The notes under the pieces: model-generated
The model's database searches: none
Told to the model about the DNA's origin: nothing
The model's input: only the letters and a program-made list of their open reading frames with translations
Shown: in pieces, positions 39,497-49,619 of the stretch
Layout of the letters: the number at the start of each line of letters is the position of its first letter
Numbering within the stretch: position 1 is the stretch's first letter
Source of the DNA: Uloborus plumipes
Lineage: Eukaryota > Arthropoda > Arachnida > Araneae > Uloboridae
DNA length: 64,000 nucleotides
Reading direction: 5' to 3'
NCBI GenBank assembly: GCA_038373865.1
Contig: JAXGGA010003370.1
Span: 40,032 to 104,031, forward strand
Program-made: the position numbers and the translations under genes

Positions 39497-39974
39497 CTTA
39501 ACGTTTCAGTATTTTTCAAATATGTCTTTACTTGTTCATATGCGCCCCTATAGTCGAGCACATTTGAATAGCAATGGGCGTTCCGACCATAATTAACTGA
39601 GCACATTCCTATTTACTTAGAAGTGTTTCTTCGAATACAACTATTTTTTATTGTAAAACAATTTCAATTGCAAAAAAATATATGTTTCTAAGAAAAGAGA
39701 AGCAATTCAAAAATGATAAAATATCGTTAAGGAATAAAACAAAAAACTGAAATATTAAAGAAAAGAAGATATGTGCACACGTGAATAACAAAATAACTCT
39801 AATATTTGGAGCAATTATCATAAAACTTCCGGAAATTAATTAATTTAATGCAAAGTTTGGAAACTTGTAACCTAGAGTTGCATTGTGAACCCAATCTCCA
39901 CGTTAAGTAGTGAGAAATTGTAATTATTCTGCCAGTAAAAACTATTCACCTCCAAAGGTCTTCCTACTGCACGA

Positions 39975-40080
39975 GAAGTCTTTAATTCCCACGTAAAGTA
40001 TTTTACGCTTGGGTAAAACCATCCTTATCTACTCCGTTGAATATTTAAACAGCAGAGAGAGATGATCTTTCAAATTGCAC
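39975..40080 (+). repeat. Interspersed 107-bp repeat, copy 2
   Basis: Inverted relative to 30470-30576 and collinear with it over the full length, at roughly three-quarters identity by eye. Confidence 0.65.
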
Positions 40081-40330
40081 GTAACAACTTCTAGAATAAA
40101 AGAAAAATGACTCCATGTTATCTCTGGACTTATCAAGAGATAAAGCAAAATAGCGGAAAGAGCTTCCACAAAGTGTGAGTTGGGAATTTTGCATGCTATT
40201 TGAGGAGTTTAAAAGAGTAAGCCTTGCTTATTGTGACTTTTCTGCCATTTTGAGAAATGTTTTCTTTCGGGAAATGCAGAATGTTTATAAACTTAATTTA
40301 TGAAGATAGCTATTTTTTGCTGCTGTTATA

Positions 40331-40551
40331 GAGTACTGTAAAAATAAATTATGTTTTTACAGTATAATTAGTTTTATAGTAAATTTACAGTAAAAAACTG
40401 AAATTACTAAGTTTATAGTAAAATACTATAAAATTGATAGTTTTACAGTTATAAACTGTCAAATTGGTAGTTTTTGTTTATTACTGTGCATTTTACAGTT
40501 TGAACTGAAACCCCTGCTTTCAGTATTATACTGTAAAAACAACAAACAGTG
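40331..40551. mobile_element. MITE, ACACTGCAAAAAA family (copy B)
   Basis: More diverged ends (GTACTGTAAAAATAAA and ACAACAAACAGTG) enclose the same TTTACAGTTTATTACTGT-rich interior, including 'gtttattactgtgcatttt' shared with copy C. Confidence 0.7.
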
Positions 40552-41023
40552 ATAGAATACTTTACGAGGCATTATCAGGAAGTAAAACACTTCATTTGGG
40601 AGTTTTAAATTATTTAAAATTTAAAGCAAATGTTTCCTAGTAACGTCATAAATTCTGATTAATTTCTGAAAATGAACGTATTTTCAAATCCTTTATCAAT
40701 AGCGTAACATGCATGTTAAATCGGCTTCTTGGAACAAGATAAGCGTAAAAACATTCCTCAGAGTTATTTAATTCCACTGAGTACTTTGTATAAAAGCAAC
40801 TTAAACTATTTTCAATGAATTACACAAGATACGCTAACAAGTTAATCTAACTAATTTAACTATTTATGCCCAAGATTTTTTAATAATTTTTTTCAATTTT
40901 TATCTGCTTAAAACTCTTACATGGAATGTTTTAAATACATTTTAGGCAAAAAATAGATCACCACTACCATATTTATTACGTTATTCAATGGCCTGTTTAT
41001 AGGACAATGGGCATATATGTATA

Positions 41024-43720
41024 TTAGGGTGGAGTGAAAACGCTCGAAAAAAAAAAGTTTATCGCAATTAATTAGCCTGTATGCGGAAAAGTTGCCCCCT
41101 ATAGGTGTAACCATATCTCTGAAGTTTTAGCTTTCTACGAAGTTATCTTCATCTGCCTATTTACCATAGAAAATTCTATAAAATCGTTATATTTAAGAAA
41201 GTTTAATGCCGCTCTTTGCATGTTTTCCTTGAGAAAAGAAACCAAAATCTCGTCAGGTAAAGATGACTGCATAACAAGCTCCATTACAACTCCTATAATT
41301 TGTCTTTAAATATTTAGGTTAGTTGTCTCCCAGAACTTCACAATATTGTATTTTAGTTTCAAATTTAGGCAACAAAATTCTCGATGCTATCCTTGATCTA
41401 ATAAATCCGTCCAGAGCGTCATTGCCACATACAGCTGCTGATGTATCAGTAACTATTTTCATACAGCGCTCTACTTCTTGTGAATGGCACGGATATTTTA
41501 AAACATTAATATTCTCAGGAATACCCAGAATTATCATCTAGTTCATCTCATTAGAAGAAATAGACTTCGTAATCCGGTGCTCGGTAAGGTTAACTGAATT
41601 CCAGTCAATTAAATCCATATAGTTATCTACGTTGAAATGTACAATGAGAATCTTGAATTCTCAAACATTTTTATCGAGTTCAGCCATCCGTCTACACTCT
41701 AAAAATCATTGAAGGCCCAACTTTCTCACGTGTATTCGATAATCAGACAGCATAGATAGTATAATTTTCTCCGGATTCCCAAAATAAACGTTTCATCGTA
41801 GTGTTTTATCTACTACATTCTTTAGATCTTTAGGTAGAAATAAAGATTTTTTTATTATGCTGTAAAAATGTTGACTACCATACCGACATAATAATTTAGA
41901 TTTAATATCAAACCATATGCATGCCTACTCTAATAACATATTGTGTTAATATTCTCAAGTTCGACGATGGACGCAAATTCTATTTGCTTTCGTTAGCCAT
42001 CTGGCATGACTCATTTTTTCTGGAGCATTTGGTGACAAGTTGAACGGAATTTTTCCATTTGAAATTCCGGTTCACATTTCGTTGAGATACCGCTGGTCCG
42101 CACTAAATTCATTAAAGGCAATCTCGGGCAAAGTTACTTCTATCCTTTCAAAAGTGAACTACAGGCATACCTTCACAAGATTCTAGTTTCCCCCAATGTT
42201 TCCACAAAACCCTTTAGAGGCTGCAATTGTTCCATCAAAATGCTCCATTAGATGACGTATCGGTAAGTCATTAGTATGTAATAAGTAAATAAACCATTGT
42301 AAAGATCGTCCAACAGAGAGCTCAATTTGTCTTATTAAAACCATTTTTAGATCCTGTATTGACCACTGTTCCGTTACACGCTTGTACCTTAAAAATGTCA
42401 GCACTTTTCTCTAAAAAACTTAATATGCTAATTTTTATGGCATTTAAACTACTAGATTTGGAAGTGACATGGTCAACATTTTTAGAACCCGGCTCTAAAA
42501 CTAAAGCAATATGCTCTTCTGTGATTGTTCTTTTAGCTCTCCTTTTTCCTTCTTAATTTGAATTAAAGTCTTGTCTTTTTGACTGTCGAAGTACAATCCA
42601 TATTCTTCTGATGAAGAGAGTTCTTCATTTTTCATTTTCAAATCACGACAGTTTTTATTCCTTTCTCTTCTAATTTTACTACGATCGACTACTTTAAGAG
42701 AATCTTCTTTTGTAATTATTCCTATATCTTGCAAAGCAGCATTTATGAGGATTGAAGCTGACCTATCGGACAGGCCAGTTCTGTCACATGCCTGTGCTAC
42801 ATTTAGAAGACTAGTTCTCATTTGCGAAGTTGAAGGAGAATCTTGACTTATAATTGTGCTTTTCGTTTTAAGTTGTTCATAGGCAGAAATCGTAACTTCA
42901 TTTTTGTGAGAAGAATGAGAAGAATTAGAAAAATTCAAAATCTGTCCTGTATTAGAAGTAGAAAGTCTACCTGTTGTTTCCACAATATCTTGCAGTTGTG
43001 TATTTTTAGCTCTTTCAGCTGCTCTGCCGTTCCGTTTTAATCACTTTTCAATAATTTTGCTAATTTTTTTATAAAAATTATAGGCGTATATATAATGTCT
43101 TATAACACCCGAATATGTATGTAGAATATTATGTTTGAAGATTTCAGGAGTTCCAAACAATGGACTTCAGTCTTGTGATCGAGTCTTGGGCATTTTGAAA
43201 TGCCCTAAGTAACGTGTGATAACTACATAGAAGTACTCACGTGGACGGGAAAAAAAAGGTTTACACGTAATATAAACTAAAAAGAACGTTCTTACGATTG
43301 GAGTTCAACTAACTCGAAGAAAAAAACCGCAATTGATAGTAGCAAAATAAGTGAACGTAAACATTGGGTTGCCAGGAAGAGCACGCGCGGTGCGCAAGCG
43401 TTATGTACAGTTGTACACTTAAAGATCATCCTACAATTGCCAAGGTCATTCACTTATTAACTGACTATTTATTTCAAATAATAAAGTTTAGTGCCAATCC
43501 TTCGTAACTTCAAATGAGATATGTTATACTTTTATCATTTCGTTTTTTCCATATAGGTGAGAAATTAAGCAAAATACTTAAAATTCAAGGCCAGATAGGC
43601 AGATAAAGATATTATTTTATTTTGCTAAAATTTTGTACAATAAATAAGCTTCATAAGGGGCAACTTTTCCGCACACAGGCTAAACTTATTTTGCACTTTT
43701 ATTTTTTCACTCCACCCTAA
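41024..43720 (-). mobile_element. 2.7-kb TIR DNA transposon with decayed transposase
   Basis: The left end TTAGGGTGGAGTGAAAA matches the right end TTTTTCACTCCACCCTAA in inverted orientation. Similarity resumes at 'tagcctgt-tgcggaaaagt' for about 80 bp per end. The element is flanked by TGTATA on both sides (41018-41023, 43721-43726), a candidate 6-bp target duplication. The coding remnant lies on the minus strand. The element is complete end to end but its gene is broken. Confidence 0.85.
41319..43040 (-). pseudogene. Transposase-like gene of the 41-43.7 kb element, broken
   Basis: Pieces of one protein follow in order on the minus strand but in shifting frames. First comes an N-terminal part (about 43036-42501) with 'ACDRTGLSDRSASILINAAL' and 'VVDRSKIRRERNK'. 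Next is 'EEHIALVLEPGSKNVDHVTS' and 'CNGTVVNTGSKNG' (about 42530-42330). Then 'LSVGRSLQWF' and 'LLHTNDLPIRHLMEHFDGT' (about 42330-42180), 'MSHARWLTKANRI' (about 42015), and 'YPCHSQEVERCMKIVTD' to 'SRILLPKFETK' (41541-41319). This order fits a transposon-borne protein family common in arthropods. An in-frame stop sits just upstream of KRNGRAAER, a frameshift follows NTGSKNG, and several stops lie in the region 41600-42180. I do not assign a superfamily with confidence. Confidence 0.75.
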
Positions 43721-44032
43721 TGTATATATATATGAGCAAATGAGCATGATTATACAAAAATGATAAAATCATTTTTGCAAACTAAGGTTACAGATTACTT
43801 CTGTGATCTATTTTAAGTGAATCATTTTAAAATAGTTTCATTTTATGAAAAATAAGTTCGCAAAAAACACCATCTCCGACTACCCATGCTGTGTCGTTGT
43901 TTGACTCATTTACATAAAAAATACTGTCAATAAGTGAATTATAATGTCCAGTTAGCGGCTTCATATGATTTTCTTAAGAAGGAATATTTCACTTGTGAAA
44001 AACAGCTTTAGTAAAAAGATATATGTATTACA

Positions 44033-44205
44033 CAAGCCCGTCATTTAGGGGGGGCAGGGGGGTCCGTTGCCCCCCCCCCCCGACTTTGAGAAATCAATGC
44101 ATTTACATATAAGTGGGCGTGGTTTTTGATGTTTTCTGGTGAAATTGTATTGTGTTTTTACCCTTTGCCCCCCCCCCCCCGGAAAAACTTGAAATGACGT
44201 CCCTG
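44033..44205. mobile_element. 173-bp hAT-like MITE
   Basis: The 8-bp direct repeat GTATTACA flanks it exactly (44025-44032, 44206-44213). Ends CAAGCCCGTCATTT and, inverted, CAGGGACGTCATTT form short imperfect inverted repeats. G and C homopolymers lie inside both ends. An 8-bp duplication with CA-G-rich ends fits hAT. No coding capacity. Confidence 0.85.
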
Positions 44206-44213
44206 GTATTACA

Positions 44214-45050
44214 GGTCTTTGTCTGCAGTAACTAACAAGCGTCTCGTCTTTAGGCTACTGGGCACAAATGTGTTAATAGCCTTTATTCTAATGCATTTAG
44301 TAATTTGTTTCACTTGACATTAATTTTATATCAATACTAATAGTAAAGAGTGAATGAATAGGGAGAAAATAATTCTCTAAAAATTATTCTCATTATATAA
44401 TTCCTACATTATTATTGAGCGAAGTTGGATGAATAGTTCAGTTGAGGTTACTTTAATCTTTTAGCTGACGACTAATTTTTGAACCTCCTAATCTAATGAA
44501 AATAAATCCCAAGAACTCCCAGCACCTTTTGTTTATTTATTTCTATTTTAAACTATTTTTTCAGGAATCGTATATCTTAAATGTGCGAAGTCCATTTCGT
44601 ACGAATGTGAAATATGTTTATTCGGAATACTGCAAAAGAAGAAAAGTTTGATAACTTTTTTTTTCGAATGATTTTATTATTACTAACAACTTCGGGAAAT
44701 TGAATTTTATCATATTTATACGTATTGATTTGAGAATCATACTCATCAGCGCAATTTATTGCCCTTTTAAAACATCTATTTATTCATCTATTTATGCTGA
44801 ATGTAACGAAAAATAATTCTTTTTTTTTTTTCATGCTCCCTTTCTCAAGATTGCTATCTAATTTTGATCGTCATGTATGTAAATGAAAAATTTAGTTTTG
44901 TTTAATATGTATATTGTTACTAATTATAAAAATAAATGAATACGAAGAGAAATAATAAGAAAAGTCATTTGAAACCCTTATTCAAAAGTTTGAGTTGTTT
45001 TTTCTACTGCACAGCTAGCAATTAGATAGCAGCAGGAGTGATGATTTCGA
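44214..45050. other. AT-rich DNA upstream of the candidate gene, no gene seen
   Basis: No coding segment or element end recognised before the candidate promoter region. Confidence 0.45.
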
Positions 45051-45067
45051 AGTTTGGGCGAAAAGAG

Positions 45068-45075
45068 TGACGTCA
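45068..45075. promoter_or_regulatory. Palindromic CRE (TGACGTCA)
   Basis: A perfect TGACGTCA, the consensus site for CREB/ATF bZIP factors. It sits about 210 bp upstream of the first candidate splice donor. Its role as promoter element is inferred from position only. Confidence 0.45.
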
Positions 45076-45079
45076 TTCC

Positions 45080-45286
45080 CAGTATTTTTTTGAGTTCGTA
45101 TCTGCAACCGAATGTAAACATTGATGTTGTTTTCGTAGTTTTGCATTTAAAAAAATAAAGTGATATTTACTCTACAACGTCATTTATCGGGATTTGACCG
45201 CTCGTGTTTTAGTGCATTCGCTATTTTCTCTGGCAGTGGATCGCTGTCTCTAATAGTCAATTGGTTGCTAATTCAGAGTTCCAAAG
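45080..45286 (+). other. Candidate 5' non-coding exon 1
   Basis: The right boundary is a strong splice donor, CCAAAG|GTATGT at 45286/45287. The segment upstream (from about 45170) is less AT-rich than the flanks and has no long frame, as expected for a 5' UTR exon. The transcription start is not determined, so the left limit is a guess. It would join to the acceptor at 46627 across a 1341-bp intron. Confidence 0.5.
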
Positions 45287-45466
45287 GTATGTGATTTTAA
45301 TATATTCTCTTTCAAAAAAGTAAACAAATTATTTTTGATTCGTTTGTAGTAGGTCACAAAGTAAGAAATCTTTAAAAAGTTGACTCATTGTTTCCGTTTC
45401 TTTCTTTTTCCTCTCTCGTTTACTTTGATGGATCAGAACAAGTAGCACTATTTTTAACCCTTAACG

Positions 45467-45570
45467 CAACAAGGGATAGGGTTATAAGTTTGACGTGTCT
45501 ATGTATCTGTGTATCATTGTATCTGTCGATGTGTGTATCTGTGTATCTGTCTGTGGCGATTAATGAATGA
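45467..45570. repeat. GTATCTGT-rich minisatellite-like block
   Basis: Degenerate GTATCTGT units follow 'gggttataagtttgacgtgt'. This block resembles a recurrent piece of arthropod interspersed repeats. It falls in the first candidate intron. Confidence 0.6.
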
Positions 45571-46627
45571 ACTGATTTTTTTTTTTTGAAAGTAGAGTTT
45601 TCATCGAGAGTAATTCTTAGCTAAGTAGCGTCTTCGGATGACATTAATTGACAAAGACATTTTTTAAAAACCTTTAAAACGTTTTTCCCAACTTTCGACG
45701 AGTAAACATACTAGAAAATTTAAAACAATAGTACCACAAGGATGAATTTTTTTTCTGCTTCTAATAGAATGTTTTAGGAACTCCCATGTTAAATAGAGCT
45801 GTACTTGTACGTTGTACCGTTTGCAGTAAAGCCTTCAATTCAAGCGACTGAAAACCGATATCATAGTTGGCCGACGAGGAAAGAGAAATTCAATGATTTA
45901 AAATGTGTATATGTAGTCACTTTCTATTTGTTTACATTTAAAATACTTGTCATTGATTTTAGTAAAAGGATTTTAAAAAGATTTTCTATTTTCTCTCGTT
46001 ATTCTGCTTTTGCGACTAGCAATTTTACTAGTAAGTATTATCTTTCCTTTTCCGTGCTTACCATGTCCTCTCGAAAACAATTCAACATATTTAAAATTAA
46101 AAATACTTTTTAATCAGTTTAATCAATAGACTTCGTTTTAATATGAGGTCTGCAAGCAAGGTCGGTTTTTTTTTTTTTTTTTTTTGAGCTTTAATGTATT
46201 CTTAACACTTGTTATTACTAACTTTCAATTGTTTATTGCTAATAAATTTGTGGTCATACAAGGATTTTTTACGCTATGGATCGAAAAAGGATAAAATTAA
46301 ATGACAATAATTTTTGACGATGAAGAATTGAAACAGCATGGTACACACAAATTGAATATTAATTTCCGAATTCGCTTTGTACAAAGCGAAAAGATGAAAA
46401 GTCTCTTTCAGAATAAGTAATTAAAATTTTGGGTTAATGTCAGGTGATTATTGAAATAGATTAATTTAAATTCCTGTCTCTTAGTTGTTTATTGAAACTT
46501 TATTTTTTTAATACTGAAGTGGAAAAAAATATACTCATTTTTGAAATGTTTATGGAAATGGTAATGGCTGTTGTGAAAAATGTGCTTGAATAGGTTATCA
46601 ATTTTGTTTCTTTCGGTTTTATTTCAG

Positions 46628-46706
46628 GATAGACTGGAACAGAAAAACATCAGCAACTAAGACATCTAGGAAAGTTTAAAAATAAATTAAAGTGAAGATG
46701 AACTCT
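46628..46706 (+). CDS. Candidate exon 2 with start codon (codes MNS)
   Basis: The acceptor 'cggttttatttcag' ends at 46627 and the donor TCT|GTAAGT starts at 46707, both near consensus. The exon carries 70 nt of leader, with an in-frame TAA 12 bases before the ATG at 46698, an A at -3, and three codons (Met-Asn-Ser) before the donor. The junction is in phase 0. A short leader exon with only three codons is a common layout in animal genes. The case rests on linked splice signals and phase agreement with exon 3; there is no homology support. Confidence 0.6.
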
Positions 46707-46960
46707 GTAAGTTGGACTATTTTTGTTTCACTCTTTCTCTAAAAATGGCCAAATGTTAGAACACTTATATAAATATAACTAGACTCCCTTGAAGCAGAAA
46801 GAATAATGTGACGAAAATATATTCTTTAACGAATTTTTCTTAGTACTTTTTATTTTAGTGTGTTCAAAGACTTGTTGAGAAATGACTAGCTTAAAATTAA
46901 CTATCAGTTAGCTTTTTTATTAATTTTATTTGTTTACATATTTTGATTTTACAATCCCGT

Positions 46961-47158
46961 ACACTGCAAAAAAAAAACATGTTGTTTTTACGGTATAATA
47001 TAGCTCCGGTTTACAGCAATAAACTAAAATTGCTTATTCTGAAACAATCAACTCTAAAGTTGCTAATTTTACAGTTTATTACTGTGCATTTTAAAGTTTT
47101 AAACCGGAATCTCTGCTGCCAGTATTATACTGTATAAACAGTTTATTTTTTGCAGTGT
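46961..47158. mobile_element. MITE, ACACTGCAAAAAA family (copy C, best preserved ends)
   Basis: ACACTGCAAAAAA and TTTTTTGCAGTGT are inverted ends directly flanked by TA on each side, consistent with Tc1/mariner-type TA insertion. The interior shares 'tttacagtttattactgtg' with copies A and B. It lies in the second candidate intron. Confidence 0.85.
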
Positions 47159-47342
47159 ATATTTAAACCCAAACTCTTCTCTATTTGTGTTTCTTTCTAA
47201 CTTCACGTTTAATATTTTTATTCATATATTGATTCCAACAATCATGTTTTTGTAAAACATTTGGTTGAATCCATTTTAAATGTAAAATCACTACATGGCC
47301 AAGCATTTCATTTGGGGAATCAGGACTTAAGGAAAGTAAGGT

Positions 47343-47400
47343 ACAGTAGAGTCCTGAAAATCCAAGTCTCGAAAGTCCAAGGCTCCGTTTAATTCGTGGT
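47343..47400 (+). mobile_element. Solo pogo/Tigger-like end
   Basis: TA followed by CAGTAGAGTCCTGAAAATCC and repeated 'aagtc-cgaaagtccaag' words matches the style of pogo/Tigger terminal repeats. No partner end was found within the next kilobase, so it is probably a fragment. Confidence 0.55.
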
Positions 47401-47579
47401 GTTTTATTTTTATTTTGAGGCATATTTTTAGTTGCTAAAAAATTTATTTGCATTAAACTCTGAAATTCGAAATTTTTTGTCATTTTAAAAATTACTTGAC
47501 TACAAGCAATAAAATAAGAGAAGTGCATTGAAAGATTGGTGACAACTAGGAATGTACACACAAGCAAATTGGAGAATTA

Positions 47580-47612
47580 CTGATTACCGATACTTCGGCT
47601 ATCGGTAATCAG
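47580..47612. repeat. Perfect 13-bp hairpin (CTGATTACCGATA)
   Basis: CTGATTACCGATA, a 7-nt loop, then TATCGGTAATCAG. Pairing is perfect. It is probably the core of a small MITE built on ATCGGTAAT words. Confidence 0.85.
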
Positions 47613-48024
47613 CCGATTAATTATCTTGACAATTATTTTTATTGCTACCAATATCACTATCATTGTTTTTTTCGTATAATTCTAATTTTAGAAATATTTA
47701 CTAATTGATTTCCGAGAGAAGATTTATTTTTCTCTCCAGTACGATGTCAAAAATTCAGGAAGCTTTTATGGTAGATGAAACTTTGTAAAATGTAGCATTT
47801 ACCGAGCAGAAAATTTTTACTGTAAATTGTACCGATAAAAAAAATTGCGATTGCAACGCCAATTGATCACCACGTGACTTACTGTGCGATGCACATGACA
47901 CCCTATTTCCGCTCTCTTGATTTGTCTCATCTGGTACCGTGGATAGTAAAGCAGTGTGTAAAAATTGGTCCCGTCTTCGATCCTTGTTGTTCGTATCTCG
48001 CGCTTTTTAATTCTCGTTTTCTCC

Positions 48025-48127
48025 TCCGTAAAATTTTACAGTAAAAAAATATTTAACGGTAAAAGTTACTGGCAGCATGGATGCCAGTAACTTTTACCGT
48101 AAAATTTCAGGAAAATTTCTAACAGTG
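48025..48127. mobile_element. Hairpin MITE fragment with a perfect 19-bp stem
   Basis: ACGGTAAAAGTTACTGGCA (48056-48074) and TGCCAGTAACTTTTACCGT (48082-48100) pair perfectly around a 7-nt loop. Weaker symmetry extends outwards through GTAAAATTT words to an AACAGTG end at 48121-48127. It abuts the hammerhead array on its right. Confidence 0.75.
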
Positions 48128-48149
48128 TACCTATTTTTTTCAAAGGCAG

Positions 48150-48540
48150 AGGTCAGGTATGAAGCAGCCCATGGATGGAATAACCGAGTTGTCAGTGTAT
48201 TGCATGTTTCTGCCTTAGCCCTGGCTGAAGGTCGGTTACTCACTGCTTTATACCTGAGCTCTGCTTAAAATTTACGAACTGTACCGTACCAATGTGCGGT
48301 CTCTCGCTGGTACTCTAATTTTACATTAGCCACCAGTTTTTTTTCTTTTTAAATCTCTTTGCTTCTTCAAGGAGATTTCTGCCTCCAGCTCTGTTACTTT
48401 CCTATTCCATGCTGACGAGTGCCAAAAAGCACGAAACTGGCAGTCCATTTATGGAATAACCGAGTCGTCGGCGTTATATTGCATGTTTCTGCCTTAGCCC
48501 TGGTCTAGGAGCTTTTACTCACTGCTTTAAAGGTTTAAAT
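48150..48540 (+). mobile_element. Second hammerhead (retrozyme-like) array, ~276-bp unit
   Basis: Two partial units are in direct repeat. The block ATGGAATAACCGAGT recurs 276 bp apart (48174 and 48451), each time followed by 'tattgcatgtttctgcctta' and 'gccctgg'. Between them lies a complete hammerhead. The family shares 'ttagccctgg', 'gtaccgtaccaatgtgcggt'-type and 'tgcctccagctc' landmarks, in the same order, with the 10.8-11.5 kb array, yet differs in unit length and ribozyme stems. The first copy keeps only the 3' part of its ribozyme. Confidence 0.8.
48404..48457 (+). ncRNA. Type I hammerhead ribozyme, second family
   Basis: Stem I is ATTCCAT (48404-48410) with ATGGAAT (48451-48457), plus a G-C pair next to the core and a small internal loop. 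The core is CTGACGA (48412-48418). Stem II is GTGC (48419-48422) with GCAC (48429-48432) around CAAAAA. GAAA is at 48433-48436, stem III ACT/AGT has a 3-nt loop, and the cleavage triplet is GTC (48443-48445). All core positions are intact. The internal loop in stem I may make the loop-loop contact that speeds natural hammerheads. Confidence 0.9.
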
Positions 48541-48613
48541 TATGAGTTAAAATTATAATCCAAGAGCCCGTGATCACCAGACTTACTTCATTTTATAAAA
48601 GCCCTTTTTTCTG

Positions 48614-49238
48614 CAAACACACCACAGCAGTTAAGAACGGTTCACTCCTAGTAAAGCTGAGTCGCACTGGCTTTGACAGAAAACAGTTTGCAAAGGTGCA
48701 TCAAATTACTCCCAAAAACACATAAACATCATACTGGCATTACATGTCACGTGACCTGGTGGTTTCCTCCCAACCATCTCCAATTCGGAGGACATTTTTG
48801 AGAGGTGCAGGCGTGCCTTGAAAGCAACCTATGCAGGTTTTAGCTTTCAAGACACAAATAGTAAGTATTTAGAGTACCTCAAAAAAAAAGAAAACGTTGG
48901 CCTCCAAAATGGCTGCAAAGTGCGGTTTGGCCTAAACGTATGACAAATCGTTTCACAAAGCTGAGCTGCCATTTTGGAACCAGTTTTATTATTTTATTTT
49001 TCCTAGCTCCTTTAAATTTAAGACTTGGAAGCTAAAAATTGTTCTGGTTTCTTTCAAAGACCTTTCTACAGGTGAATGAAGGTTGCTTCAAATCGGAGAC
49101 TGCAGGGCGGAGACGACGAGGTCCCTTGTCATGGAATGACTCAATTTTAGACGCATCTTTACAACCTGTTTAATGCCATAGCCAGCACGACTCAGCTTAA
49201 CTACTTGCAAGCAGTTCTTACCTGGTGTGGTGTGCTTA
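48614..49238. mobile_element. Imperfect foldback element (~625 bp)
   Basis: Ends 'aaacacaccac' and 'gtggtgtgctt' are inverted. Mirror blocks follow inward: 'gctgagtcgcactggc' with 'gccagcacgactcagc', 'aagcaacctatgcagg' with 'ctacaggtgaatgaaggttgctt', and 'ggcctccaaaatggctgca' with 'gagctgccattttgg'. The arms are well diverged. It ends about 100 bp before candidate exon 3. Confidence 0.7.
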
Positions 49239-49336
49239 GGCAGAATTGTTTTGGGTATTTATCAAATGACATAAGTCTCATGGACTCTTTCTCTATTACT
49301 GTTTCACCACTGAACCTTTTGCTCTCTTTATTCTAG

Positions 49337-49470
49337 GGTAGTAGTAGTGGAGCGAATTGTGATCCGCTATCAGTGTCAAAGCACCAGTCCGAAGATTCTG
49401 GAGGAGATAGCCCAATCAATCTACGATTGAACATGGACAAATTTGTAACCAAAACTTTTATAACGCTTTA
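49337..49470 (+). CDS. Candidate exon 3 of the 45-49 kb gene (unrecognised protein)
   Basis: A pyrimidine-rich acceptor 'gctctctttattctag' ends at 49336. In the phase set by exon 2 the frame stays open: G-S-S-S-G-A-N-C-D-P-L, then 'SVSKHQSEDSGGDSPINLRL' and 'NMDKFVTKTFITLYG'. The Ser/Asp/Gly-rich start is typical of a disordered N-terminus and the base composition is more balanced than the flanks. The 3' border is uncertain: ACGG|GTTAGT at 49470/49471 is the better donor, TTT|GTAACC near 49451 a weaker one. The open frame continues to 49615 into a T run, which is probably intronic. I do not recognise the protein, and later exons were not found in the window. Confidence 0.55.
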
Positions 49471-49619
49471 CGGGTTAGTAGTCAAATCTGAATCACCTAT
49501 CCAAAATCCGAAAAAAATGGATCACATGATTAGGTGCAGCTTAAAAGCTGTGAAACCCTTTTTTTTTTTTTTTTGCAAGTCTCACCCTTTTTTATTTGGT
49601 TCGATTTATTATTAAAATA

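Noticed and set aside
42501..42983. Independent small gene of 160 codons
   Set aside because: It lies inside a TIR transposon, in order with other broken pieces of the same transposase-like protein.
47181..47567. 128-codon minus-strand frame
   Set aside because: It overlaps the solo pogo/Tigger-like end, uses a non-ATG start and has no known motif.
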